Below are positions 54,453 to 63,391 of a DNA stretch of 64,000 bases, piece after piece. The position numbers and the translations under genes are program-made. Source of the DNA: Anomaloglossus baeobatrachus (lineage: Eukaryota; Chordata; Amphibia; Anura; Aromobatidae); contig NC_134361.1 in assembly GCF_048569485.1 (NCBI RefSeq), positions 166,263,758 through 166,327,757 of the forward strand, given 5' to 3'. Each line of letters opens with the position of its first letter. Position 1 is the stretch's first letter. The notes below the pieces were generated by a model. That model was not told the DNA's origin and searched no databases. It was given only the letters and a program-made list of their open reading frames with translations.

Positions 54453-54854
54453 CACTCACACGTCTGGACCCCGAGAGCGTCATAGGCTATGTTGTGAGGC
54501 GAAATTTTAACCCCGCGCGTTCCAATTTACCAATCAATTTTGCCCTTATCTACATAATGGGGAAAAAGTGAAACGAAAAGTGTATCCGCACCGTCGCATT
54601 TACAATCACAAAATTTTGCACAGACACCTCATGTGACCCAGGGAACGTCGTAGACTATGTTTTGACAGGAAAATCTAACCCCGCGCTTTACAGTTACTCT
54701 CTGAAAAACATGCCTTCATTAAAGTAAATGGAGCCTGGAACTTCAGGTTATTAGTAGCAGCTGTGAGTGGTTGCTACAGGAACAAAAGACATTCATAGTA
54801 TAAGAAGCGTATATGTGATGTATATGTGATGTATAATAAGATGTCAGTGGGGAG

Positions 54855-55046
54855 ATGGATAGAGAGAGACAGAGAGAGAGAATCAGACAGAGACAGACAG
54901 GGAAAGAGACAGAGAGATAGAGACAGACAGGGAAAGAGACAGACAGAGACAAACGGTGAAAGAGACAGACAGAGACAGACGGGGAAAAGGAGAGACAGAC
55001 CTGGAAAGAGACAGACCTGGAAAGAGACAGACCTGGAAAGAGACAG
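54855..55046. repeat. GACA-rich microsatellite in Helitron, unit 4 (truncated)
   Basis: The tract matches its counterparts up to ctggaaagagacagat, then stops at the Penelope-like boundary. Confidence 0.88.
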
Positions 55047-55047
55047 A

Positions 55048-55147
55048 TATTAACAACACATATCTCAAACTTGGAGCAATAAATATTAACACCAAACCGG
55101 CCGGAATGAGGCGGGAAGGGTGTCAGCACTACTCAGAGTACTAATCA
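55048..55147 (-). repeat. Inverted segment A of the Penelope-like element
   Basis: attaacaacacatatctcaa and actactcagagtactaatca recur as reverse complement near 60299-60400. Small differences indicate some age. Confidence 0.85.
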
Positions 55148-55311
55148 AACACAGGAGAAACAAGAGTAAAGTGCAATATCCATACTTTATTAAGACAAAC
55201 ACAACAAGGAGTGATTAAAAGAAGAGTATACTACCAAACCAATAGGGATGCAATGACAATAGTCCCTTTATCATAAAAAATTACAGTCCATGATATTACA
55301 TAGGAGTCTAA
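55148..55311. other. Penelope-like 5' loop, left part
   Basis: AT-rich, no ORF. It ends in the 7-bp target AGTCTAA (55305-55311), which is repeated at 59913-59919. Confidence 0.6.
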
Positions 55312-55627
55312 GCTAGTGATGAGCGAGTATGCTTGTTACTACTCGGTACTCGCACGAGTATCACTGTACTCGGGCTACTCGGCGGGTACCGAGTAATCTC
55401 GCGATACTCGTGCTGTACTCGTGGTCTTCATCCCTGCATGTTGGCGCTATTTTGAGAGCCAGCCCTCATGCAGGGATTGGCTGGCAGACCACTGCAATGC
55501 CACAGCCCTGTTAGTTGTGGAATTGTAGTGATTGGCCGGCCCGCACAGCGTGACCGAGCCTTTATACCGGCGGGCGCGCTGTGCTCTGCACACAGCCATC
55601 TCATATTCCCTGCTTTCCCCGCCCACA

Positions 55628-55843
55628 GGCGCCTATGATTGGTTGCAGTGAGACACGCCCCCACGCTGAGTGACAGGTGTCTCACTGCAACCAATCACAG
55701 CAGCCGGTGGGCGTGTTTATACTGTGCAGTAAAATAAATAAATAATTTAAAAAAACGGCGTGCGGTCCCCCCAATTTTAATACCAGCCAGATAAAGCCAT
55801 ACAGCTGAAGGCTGGTATTCTCAGGATGGGGAGCTCCACGTTA
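55628..55843. repeat. Left arm of internal inverted repeat in the TIR element
   Basis: About 216 bp, the reverse complement of 56284-56503, running from ggcgcctatgattggttgca to gagctccacgtta. The 440-bp centre (55844-56283) has no ORF of note. Confidence 0.85.
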
Positions 55844-56283
55844 CTCACCTCAGTTGCTGTGTGAAGCTGACCGGAGCGGCGGTGTATTCTGCAGCTCCTG
55901 TCACCTTCATGCAGCACAGCTGGATGCGACGCTGGAGGACTGTGGAGTACGCCGGACATGGAGGGTTTGTCGGGGTTAATAAATTGGTTATGAGGGACTT
56001 TGTTAGTGTTTTTTATTTCTAATAAAGGATTTTTCGGGTGTGTGTGTTTTTTAACTGTAATTTACAGATTAATCATGGAAGGAATCTCGGGGAGACGCCT
56101 GACATGATTAATCTAGGATTTAGTGGCAGCTATGGGCTGCCATTAACTCCTTATTACCCCGATTTGCCAACGCACTAGGGTAAATCAGGAAGAGTCGGGT
56201 ACAGTCCCAGAACTGTCGCATATAATGTATGCGGCAATTCTGGGCGGCTGCCGACTGATATTGTTAGGCTGGGGGGCTCCCCA

Positions 56284-56503
56284 TAACGTGGAGCTCCCCA
56301 TCCTGAGAATACCAGCCTTCAGCCGTATGGCTTTATCTGGCTAGTATTAAAATTGGGGGGACCGCACGCCGTTTTTTTAAATTATTTAATTATTTATTTC
56401 ACTGCACAGTATACACACACCCACCGGCTGCTGTGTTTGGGTGCAGTGAGACACCTGTCACTCAGCGTGGGGGCGTGTCTCACTGCAACCAATCATAGGC
56501 GCC
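56284..56503. repeat. Right arm of internal inverted repeat in the TIR element
   Basis: Partner of 55628-55843, with modest divergence, so the foldback is older than the nearly perfect palindrome beside it. Confidence 0.85.
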
Positions 56504-57193
56504 GAAAAGCAGGAAAGCAGGGAATACGAGATTGTTTAATGAGCGGCCGGCTTTTTCAAAAGAGGAAAAGCCGCCGGAGTTTAGTGAACAGCTGTGCAGC
56601 GCCGCGCCGGTGATCGGGGAACGGTAAGTAAGAGAGAGGGGGGAGACTGACCGACAGACTGTGAGAGGGGGACAGACAAGACAGAGAGAGACCGACAGAG
56701 CGAGACCGACCGACGGGAGATAGAATGAAAAAAAAATGACCGACATCGCTAGTAAAAAGCACAAAACGTGCGTTTTGGACATCGGAGTGCCACACAATGT
56801 TTTACGTAAAATCTTTCATGTGTTAATCTCAAAAAGTAACATACACCAGCTCTTCGTCTTAGTAATGATCCTGCCAAGGTATAAGATCTAAATGACCCTC
56901 ACTCTCTCTTTCCTCTACCTGCCAATGGAGATGCAACATAAAGTCACAATACACCCTAAAGGTAATGAGGTGCCCCCATTCCTCGGCGGCTTTCCCTTCT
57001 ATGATGTCCCTAGTCTCCCTTGTATTATAATATAGTCTAGAGGTTATAACTTCAATTGTCAGGAGAGATAGGAAAATTAAACTTATCTGAGAGATACTTG
57101 AGTCAAAAATTAGTCCCTCAGCAGTCCTTTTTTCATAATGTAGAGGCGTCCGGGCTTTCCATGGTCCTCAACCCAATAACATAGATTCACACA

Positions 57194-57242
57194 GTCTCAA
57201 CGCGTTTCTCCCCATAAAATTAGTTAGGGTTCATCAGGAGAC
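57194..57242 (-). ncRNA. Hammerhead ribozyme motif, left arm
   Basis: Minus strand: stem I gtctc, core CTGATGA, stem II CCCTAA.../TTATGGG, GAAA, a minimal stem III (ACGCGT), U at the cleavage position, then gagac closing stem I. All core positions fit. This short-stem-III form is the one known from Penelope-like elements. Confidence 0.85.
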
Positions 57243-57439
57243 AAATGAGAAATAACTGGCCCAATCGCCTGTGGAACAAACATATATCAGAACCCCAAAT
57301 CCAAACCACAACACAGAGAGTCTTAAGAACACATGGAAGACATACCTGATACCTGTTAAGGGGGCTACTCATTCAGCAGCACACACCTCTCCATGTGGAT
57401 ATATATAATGGACGCCTTACCATGTGGCTGGCTCTCCTT

Positions 57440-57790
57440 AAATACCAACAAATAGGGGCTGTCCTACTAGGCAACCGCCTCCAGGAACGCCCCATTACCT
57501 GGGGAACCCTGAATGTATATTACATATGCAGTCAATTAGGTGCCGTCCTACTAGGCAACCGCCTCCAGGAACGCCCCGTTACCTGGGAAACTCCGGATGT
57601 ATATTACACGTGCAGTCACCATTCTGACAAACCGGAAGTCATGCCGGAAGTCCGCGTTCCCATATGATCCATCCGGGTCACAGGGCTCCACTGGCTGCGT
57701 CACCGTCGCGTCACAGGGGTTGTCCTGCCAGGCAATTGCCTCCAGGACCGCCCCATTGCCCGGGAAACCCCGGAGGTATAATGCACGTAA
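57440..57790. repeat. Direct repeats in the palindrome arm
   Basis: A motif around aggcaaccgcctccaggaac occurs at about 57471 and 57554, with a diverged third copy near 57738 (aggcaattgcctccaggacc). The mirror copies are in the right arm. Confidence 0.8.
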
Positions 57791-58922
57791 ACTCACCATA
57801 TAGATGAAACCGGAACCCATACCGGAAGTAAACAAACCCACATGACCCGTCCGGGTCATGTGACTCCACACACTGCGTCATCGGATCATCACAGCTTCCT
57901 CCCGGTGAGCATGGGGGACCCGGAAGTGACGTACAGTCCGATTCGTCCCATATCCCAGCTCACGCTGCCCAAGCGTGACCTCCGTTTTCCCTGAAATGGC
58001 GATGTCTGTATTAGGGTAATTAAATTGTTATCTATATATGCCAGTTTTCCCCTGTACAGTACCGATAGGCTGTGGCTCGGTTTTGGCTTTGCAATTGACC
58101 AGCACTGTAATCAGGATTGGAAGGGGTGGAGATGTGTGGAGAGGGTGTGGGGGACGGCCGCGCTGTCAGTTGATATTGTGGCGACGCCCCACTTGGGCAG
58201 TGTGAGCTGGGATATGGGACGAATCGGACTGTACGTCACTTCCGGGTCCCCCATGCTCACCGGGAGGAAGCTGTGATGATCCGATGACGCAGTGTGTGGA
58301 GTCACATGACCCGGACGGGTCATGTGGGTTTGTTTACTTCCGGTATGGGTTCCGGTTTCATCTATATGGTGAGTTTACGTGCATTATACCTCCGGGGTTT
58401 CCCGGGCAATGGGGCGGTCCTGGAGGCAATTGCCTGGCAGGACAACCCCTGTGACGCGACGGTGACGCAGCCAGTGGAGCCCTGTGACCCGGATGGATCA
58501 TATGGGAACGCGGACTTCCGGCATGACTTCCGGTTTGTCAGAATGGTGACTGCACGTGTAATATACATCCGGGGTTTCCCAGGTAACGGGGCGTTCCTGG
58601 AGGCGGTTGCCTAGTAGGACGGCACCTAATTGACTGCATATGTAATATACATTCAGGGTTCCCCAGGTAATGGGGCGTTCCTGGAGGCGGTTGCCTAGTA
58701 GGACAGCCCCTATTTGTTGGTATTTAAGGAGAGCCAGCCACATGGTAAGGCGTCCATTATATATATCCACATGGAGAGGTGTTTGCTGCTGAATGAGTAG
58801 CCCCCTTAACAGGTATCAGGTATGTCTTCCATGTGTTCTTAAGACTCTCTGTGTTGTGGTTTGGATTTGGGGTTCTGATATATGTTTGTTCCACAGGCGA
58901 TTGGGCCAGTTATTTCTCATTT

Positions 58923-58971
58923 GTCTCCTGATGAACCCTAACTAATTTTATGGGGAGAAACGCGTTGAGAC
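58923..58971 (+). ncRNA. Hammerhead ribozyme motif, right arm
   Basis: gtctc (58923-58927), CTGATGA (58928-58934), stem II ACCCTA.../TATGGGG, GAAA (58957-58960), CGCGTT, gagac (58967-58971). It is a perfect mirror of the left-arm motif. Predicted cleavage is after U58966. The plus-strand RNA would be cut here, and the minus-strand RNA at the left arm. Confidence 0.87.
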
Positions 58972-59312
58972 TGTGTGAATCTATGTTATTGGGTTGAGGA
59001 CCATGGAAAGCCCGGACGCCTCTACATTATGAAAAAAGGACTGCTGAGGGACTAATTTTTGACTCAAGTATCTCTCAGATAAGTTTAATTTTCCTATCTC
59101 TCCTGACAATTGAAGTTATAACCTCTAGACTATATTATAATACAAGGGAGACTAGGGACATCATAGAAGGTAAAGCCGCCGAGGAATGGGGGCACCTCAT
59201 TACCTTTAGGGTGTATTGTGACTTTATGTTGCATCTCCATTGGCAGGTAGAGGAAAGAGAGAGTGAGGGTCATTTAGATCTTATACCTTGGCAGGATCAT
59301 TACTAAGACGAA

Positions 59313-59529
59313 TTATGGAATAATTGTTTTGTTCCTCTGGGCGGATATTTTGGAGCTGTCCCATGGTCCTGGGATTATGTTTTTTGTGTGTGTTATATCT
59401 TGTCACAGGTGGAACTTTTTGAATTTTAATGAATTTCAATAAACAGTGTTTTTATAAAATTTAAATTAAGGTAGCATTCTGGTTCTATATTGATTTTCTA
59501 CCTACGCAATAGGTTTCTAAGTGTTCAAA
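59313..59529 (+). other. 3' tail of the palindromic element
   Basis: AT-rich tail outside the palindrome with an AATAAA signal at 59438. Its presence on one side only marks the 3' end of the retrotransposed RNA (inference). Confidence 0.6.
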
Positions 59530-59896
59530 TACACCAGCTCTATCTCACTATTGGGTATGTGCCCTTAACATTTCCGCCATGAAAATTCATTTTGGTGTCA
59601 TTTTGGAAGGTTTTCTGGTGAGTCCGTAAAAATGGCGTAAAACTCGGACAAAATTGTTCACAGCTGTGACTTTTGAGTGATAAATGCTTCAAGGGGTCTT
59701 CCCCATGCTGTTGCTATGTCATTTGAGCACTCTTCTGAGACTTTTGTGACATTTTTAGGGTTTCTACATGCTGCCGGGGGTCATTTCAGAAAAATACTCG
59801 GGTCTCCCATAGGATAACATTGGGCTCGGTGCTCGGGCCGAGTACACGAGTATCTTGGGATGCTCGGCCCGAGCCTTGAGCACCCGAGCTTTTTGG
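59530..59896. other. Right part of the TIR element
   Basis: Resumes the sequence interrupted at 56841 and leads into the cgag-rich right TIR. No gene. Confidence 0.6.
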
Positions 59897-59919
59897 TACT
59901 CGCTCATCACTAAGTCTAA

Positions 59920-60072
59920 CCAGTAAATATTGGAATATAGGGTAGGTAAGGACTAACCAGAAATACAATCAGGACTAAGGGAAGCAATAAAGATGAGAAA
60001 TGGGGGCTGTGTGGGATATGCAGTGCAGGTGAGTCATCACGGAATCTCCGGCAGGAGGCAGGGAGAGACCGT
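59920..60072. other. Penelope-like 5' loop, right part
   Basis: Continuation of 55148-55311 after the TIR element. No ORF. Confidence 0.55.
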
Positions 60073-60293
60073 GATGGCTACAGAGTCAGGCACCAACAAA
60101 TGGTAAAATCACAATTAAAGTTTACATGGCAGTAAAAAGCCATGTAAAAGGGCACAGAATGAGATTTGCTTCTCTTACCTAAAGTGCAAGTGCAGGATAG
60201 CGAGAGTCTCAGTGTGCCTGAGGTGCCAGTCAGCCCACGTACAGTCCCTTTAGCAAGTGGATTCCCTAAAGTGCGCCCAGGATCTCCATCCTG
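60073..60293 (-). repeat. Inverted copy of the Penelope-like terminal repeat
   Basis: Reverse complement of 63169-63391. The match stops at ggatctccatcc, the equivalent of the bases just after GAAACGCGCGTT in the 3' copy, i.e. at the expected hammerhead cleavage point. Confidence 0.85.
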
Positions 60294-60298
60294 TGTTT

Positions 60299-60400
60299 GA
60301 TTAGTACTCTGAGTAGTGCTGACAACCTTCCCGCCTAAATCCGGCCGGTTTGGTGTTTATATTTATGGCTACAAGTTTGAGATATGTGTTGTTAATATGT
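60299..60400 (+). repeat. Segment A' of the Penelope-like element
   Basis: Partner of 55048-55147 in the opposite orientation, followed by the 5' part of the element body. Confidence 0.85.
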
Positions 60401-61139
60401 GTTTCTGTGCTTCTCACAGATTGTTCTCAATTGAGCATGGATTTCCGCGCCCGAGACCGGGCATGGTCTCTACATTTTGACACCGTTTTGACACCAGTGA
60501 TGCTAATTCTTCTAATTGTGATACATTAATTTTTAAATATAAGGAGTTATTGAAGAGGAGACTGAGGATCTGTTGGAATCGTGCCCTACTTTGATTTGTA
60601 GTCAGAAACTGAAGAAATTTAATAGGGACCTGGGAGACTATACCAGCTCCACAACATATAGGTGGCAGATTAGATCTAGGACGGGACTTCGTGGGAGGAC
60701 CTTATCTCGTGGACAGTCCGCCTCCCTAACATCATTATCCTCGTTCGGAGATTCATCTGAGACCTCAGGGGGCGGCAACGAGGCAGAATCGAGCATCGGT
60801 GCTCGAGTTAAATCATCTCGTAACAGGCAGACCACCAAGCAAGGGGGAAAAATAGGCTTCAGGTGATTCTTCTGCCCACACACCATCCACAATACGCGCC
60901 ATCCCGACCGGCCAATTCTTGAGGACGAGGCGGATTTGTTCCTCCGACGCTGTCTTTGAGTCACAATCGGCCGATCTCGGATGCCGCTTCAGAGACCGAG
61001 GCTACAGCAATCGCTGTATCAGGAGGGGTTATTTACGGGCAAAGCGGACTTCACGTCAACAGCTGCTTAATTATGTGCCTAAACACCAACAATCTGACCC
61101 TCCTGTTTTATAGGCACCCACAATAGCCATTGGCAAACC
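60401..61139 (+). pseudogene. Penelope-like ORF remnants (N-terminal part and thumb region)
   Basis: The frame 60573-60866 (about 97 residues, begins MESCPTLICSQKLKKFNRDL) may be an N-terminal part. The frame at 60919-61113 contains FRDRGYSNRCIRRGYLRAKR, resembling the RxRGY...A...SR block that follows the RT fingers and palm in Penelope-like proteins. No RT catalytic motifs lie between them, so the RT core is missing by internal deletion. Confidence 0.65.
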
Positions 61140-61781
61140 ATGCGAGAGATCCTTAAGAAGTATTGGCCTGTTCTACGATCGGATCCCATTTTGGCGGACC
61201 TGCTCCCTCCTGGTCCACTGATGACGGCCCGTCAATCCAAAAACCTCCGCAACATCCTGGTGAGAAGCCATTATGTCCCTCCAATTGTCAATCCCTTTAG
61301 TACTCGTGGCCCCCTGATGGGCTGTTACCCATGTGGCCGCTGCCTAGCCTGCCCGAACATCCTCCGTGCCACTTCGTTCACTTCTTCCGATGGAACGAGA
61401 ACTTTGAATATTCGGTGCCATATCACGTGTGCTACAACACACGTGATTTATTACACCACCTGTCCGTGCTTCCTCGTGTACATCAGCCTCACCTCGCGTG
61501 AGTTGCGGGTGCGCACGAAGGAGCACGTAAGGGATATAAGTGCGGCTAGGGATGCAATTGACATCACTTTGCTTAAAACGCTCCCTCGACACTTTCGGAA
61601 ATTTCATAACAGTAATCCATCTGGCCTAAAGGTACGGGGGATCGATGTTGTTCGTGGCGGGTCTCGCGGTGGTGACCTGAAGAAGCGGCTTGCTCAGGTT
61701 GAGGCCAGGTGGATTACTATCTTGGACACCTTAGTCCCTAAGGGACTTAACGAAAACATCAGTTTCGTGTCCTTTTTATAA
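61140..61781 (+). pseudogene. Penelope-like C-terminal region with GIY-YIG endonuclease domain
   Basis: 213-residue open frame. It starts REILKKYWPVLRSDPIL, then SKNLRNILVRSHYV, both typical linker motifs of vertebrate Penelope-like proteins. A C-x2-C-x2-C-x2-C cluster (CYPCGRCLAC, near 61-70) precedes the GIY-YIG-like region near 101-130 (VIYYTTCPCFLVYISLTSRE, then RVRTKEHVRDI). The signature is degenerate (VIY...VYIS). The domain nicks target DNA in active elements. As a C-terminal fragment it is not expected to act alone. Confidence 0.85.
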
Positions 61782-62585
61782 CATGTGTTTCGACTCCACC
61801 ATCATCCTCGTGTCTCCTCTTCGAGTTATTCCTCTTTTTATTATATATGTTGGTTTTAATATTTGTATTATTTTATTGCATCCTTCTCTGTTGTTACTAC
61901 CGTGAGCAATCTTTTGGCTCATTGGTGGTGATCCCAGACTGGTGGTTCCTTTTTTAGAGAACTAATTTTTTCCTCCTCCTTTTTTATATTAGTTATCCAC
62001 TGGTGCGGTCCGGTCTTGCGACCTGTTGAAATCCTATTCTATGAATTGGATGAAGACATCTGACTTAGTTGCATTGCAGTTTGAAGACCCGGATGAAGAT
62101 TTTTTTGCTTTTCATTGAGCATATACTGACTTTTATCTTTATGTGTTACATACTATATGTGCTTTACATAGTGATCTTACATCCTGGTGCTTCTAGTTAT
62201 GGGTGTATTTCCCACTGCCCATTTGAGGGCCTCCCCTTCCAATATGCCCCGGGTTCCCTAAGTGACTTTATCCTCTGTACCTTGGTCACGAAACTATTAC
62301 TGGGCAATTGCGATACAGTATGGCGGCCTATTTGGCTACCTGCATGTTATCTGATGTAACGTTTTGGCCTTATGCTTCTGCGTGAGACTGTGTGGCTAGG
62401 TGCTCTTGCTTTGTTTCCGGGGTTACGCGTCCCCTGGATCAGGCAGGAGCGCCGGCTTCAGAGGTCACGTAGGATGGGGGCGTGTAGCAATGCACGCCCC
62501 TTTCCCAGCCTGGCCTTGGGTGGTGGGGCGTGGTAAGGGGGTTGATGCATCCCCTGGACCACGTGGGGCCCTCGGGCTTGGTTGT
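61782..62585 (+). other. Penelope-like 3' untranslated region
   Basis: No gene. AT-rich at first, GC-richer from about 62400. Confidence 0.55.
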
Positions 62586-62845
62586 GTATCATAATGCATA
62601 GACGTCACACCATATCCTGGCGGCCATTGGCAGAGGCATCTGCCACCTGACATAACTGCACCGGTAGTATAGGAGAGGCTGAGGCCTCATAACGAATAAT
62701 GACTTCCGGTGCAATGTATCATGGTGCATAGGCGTCACGCCATATCCTGGTGGCCATTGGCTGAGTCATCTGCCACTCGACACAACTGCACCGGTAGTAT
62801 AGGAGAGGCTGAAACCTCTTAATGAATGACGACTTCCGGTGCAGC
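62586..62845 (+). repeat. 130-bp tandem repeat, two copies
   Basis: gtatcataatgcata...gacttccggtgca recurs with 130-bp spacing (62586 and 62716). A further partial gacttccggtgc appears at about 62965. Confidence 0.85.
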
Positions 62846-63134
62846 GGACACTAGGGGGATATATCTCCCTTTTGTCACTACAACCTCCATGTCTCTGATT
62901 CACATTATGTGTCAGAAACTGGTCATTTCCGGGGTTGGCGGCCGGATGTTTCGACCTTTATTATGACTTCCGGTGCGGCGGTTACTAGGGAAATGCGTCC
63001 CTGACCACCGCACGGAACCCTTTGTAATGCACTAACCACGTCATTTCCGGCCTCAGCAGGTCTGACTCATATGAGGTTATTATAGGAGGGCTTTTTAAAG
63101 GGACCTCTGGTTCTGGGCTCACCACTTAGGCTCC

Positions 63135-63180
63135 CCACCTTGAAAAAGCTACATTTATCCGCGAAACGCGCGTTGGATGG
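63135..63180 (+). ncRNA. Degenerate hammerhead-like motif in the Penelope 3' repeat
   Basis: cCTTGAAAAAGCT...CCGCGAAACGCGCGTTGG has the GAAAC-GCG half of a Penelope hammerhead, but the CUGAUGA half is altered. Probably inactive. Its position at the inner end of the terminal repeat is as expected. Confidence 0.5.
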
Positions 63181-63391
63181 AGATCCTGGGCGCTCTTTAG
63201 GGACTCCACTTGCTAAAGGGACTGTACGTGGGGTGACTGGCACCTCAGGCACACTGAGACTCTCGCTATCCTGCACTTGCACTTTAGGTAAGAGAAGCAA
63301 ATCTCATTCTGTGCCCTCTTACATGGCTTTTTACTGCCATGTAAACATTAAGTGATTTTACCATTTGTTGGTGCCTGACTTTGTAGCCATC
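63169..63391 (+). repeat. 3' terminal repeat (pseudo-LTR) of the Penelope-like element
   Basis: Partner of the inverted copy 60073-60293. It ends near gtagccatctg, after which the sequence changes character. Confidence 0.8.

Larger units (their letters stand above)
37965..55046. repeat. U6 tandem array, unit 4 (last, truncated and invaded)
   Basis: This is the last copy. It has a half-A U6-type gene but has lost the half-B U6 gene and its PSE and TATA at about 42485. Its Helitron is split by a hAT element and a Ty3/gypsy element. The unit stops inside the GACA-rich tract at 55046, where Penelope-like sequence begins. The segment corresponding to 27740-29211 of unit 2 is missing from the rest of the window. 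Confidence 0.9.
44514..55046 (+). mobile_element. Helitron, unit 4, split by a hAT and a Ty3/gypsy element and cut at its 3' side
   Basis: Starts TCTAATATATAAAGCTGAAT after A. It is interrupted at 44556/46567 and 46635/54453 and continues through the GACA-rich tract (about 54855-55046), where Penelope-like sequence begins. Its 3' terminus is not seen in the window. Confidence 0.83.
56854..59529 (+). mobile_element. Palindromic Penelope-type non-autonomous element with two hammerhead motifs
   Basis: Arms of about 1121 bp (56853-57973 and 58192-59312) are near-perfect reverse complements around a 218-bp centre. A 12-bp duplication TACACCAGCTCT (56842-56853 and 59530-59541) flanks the insert. 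Only the right side has a further 217-bp tail, with AATAAA at 59438-59443, giving the element a direction. Hammerhead cores in both arms and the head-to-head terminal repeats suggest two inverted Penelope pseudo-LTRs. No protein gene; open frames are mirrored shadows. Confidence 0.8.
55314..59912. mobile_element. Non-autonomous TIR element (hAT-like) carrying a nested palindrome
   Basis: Ends TAGTGATGAGCGAGTA (55314-55329) and its complement TACTCGCTCATCACTA (59897-59912), flanked by AGTCTAA on both sides; allowing one mismatch the duplication is 8 bp, as in hAT. Both ends are rich in ctcg/cgag motifs. This TIR style is very common in frog genomes. No transposase. Without the nested 2.7 kb insertion it would be about 1.9 kb. 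Confidence 0.8.
55047..63391 (+). mobile_element. Penelope-like retroelement, incomplete, with inverted terminal segments
   Basis: The core is a C-terminal GIY-YIG frame at 61140-61781 preceded by thumb/linker-like fragments. Two inverted repeats frame the 5' side: 55048-55147 is the reverse complement of about 60299-60400, and 60073-60293 is the reverse complement of about 63169-63391. Inverted partial copies of the pseudo-LTR at the 5' end are known in Penelope-like elements. Most of the RT domain is not present. The left loop was later opened by the TIR element at 55314-59912. Exact outer ends are uncertain. Confidence 0.78.

Noticed and set aside
1-55046. The tandem units as an assembly artefact
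   Set aside because: Units differ by many scattered bases, minisatellite lengths, private insertions with target repeats, and private deletions. True duplicates from misassembly would be identical. Long reads should still confirm copy number.
57551-58614. Matching 106-, 90- and 68-residue frames on opposite strands
   Set aside because: They are mirror images forced by the palindrome, with no protein features.
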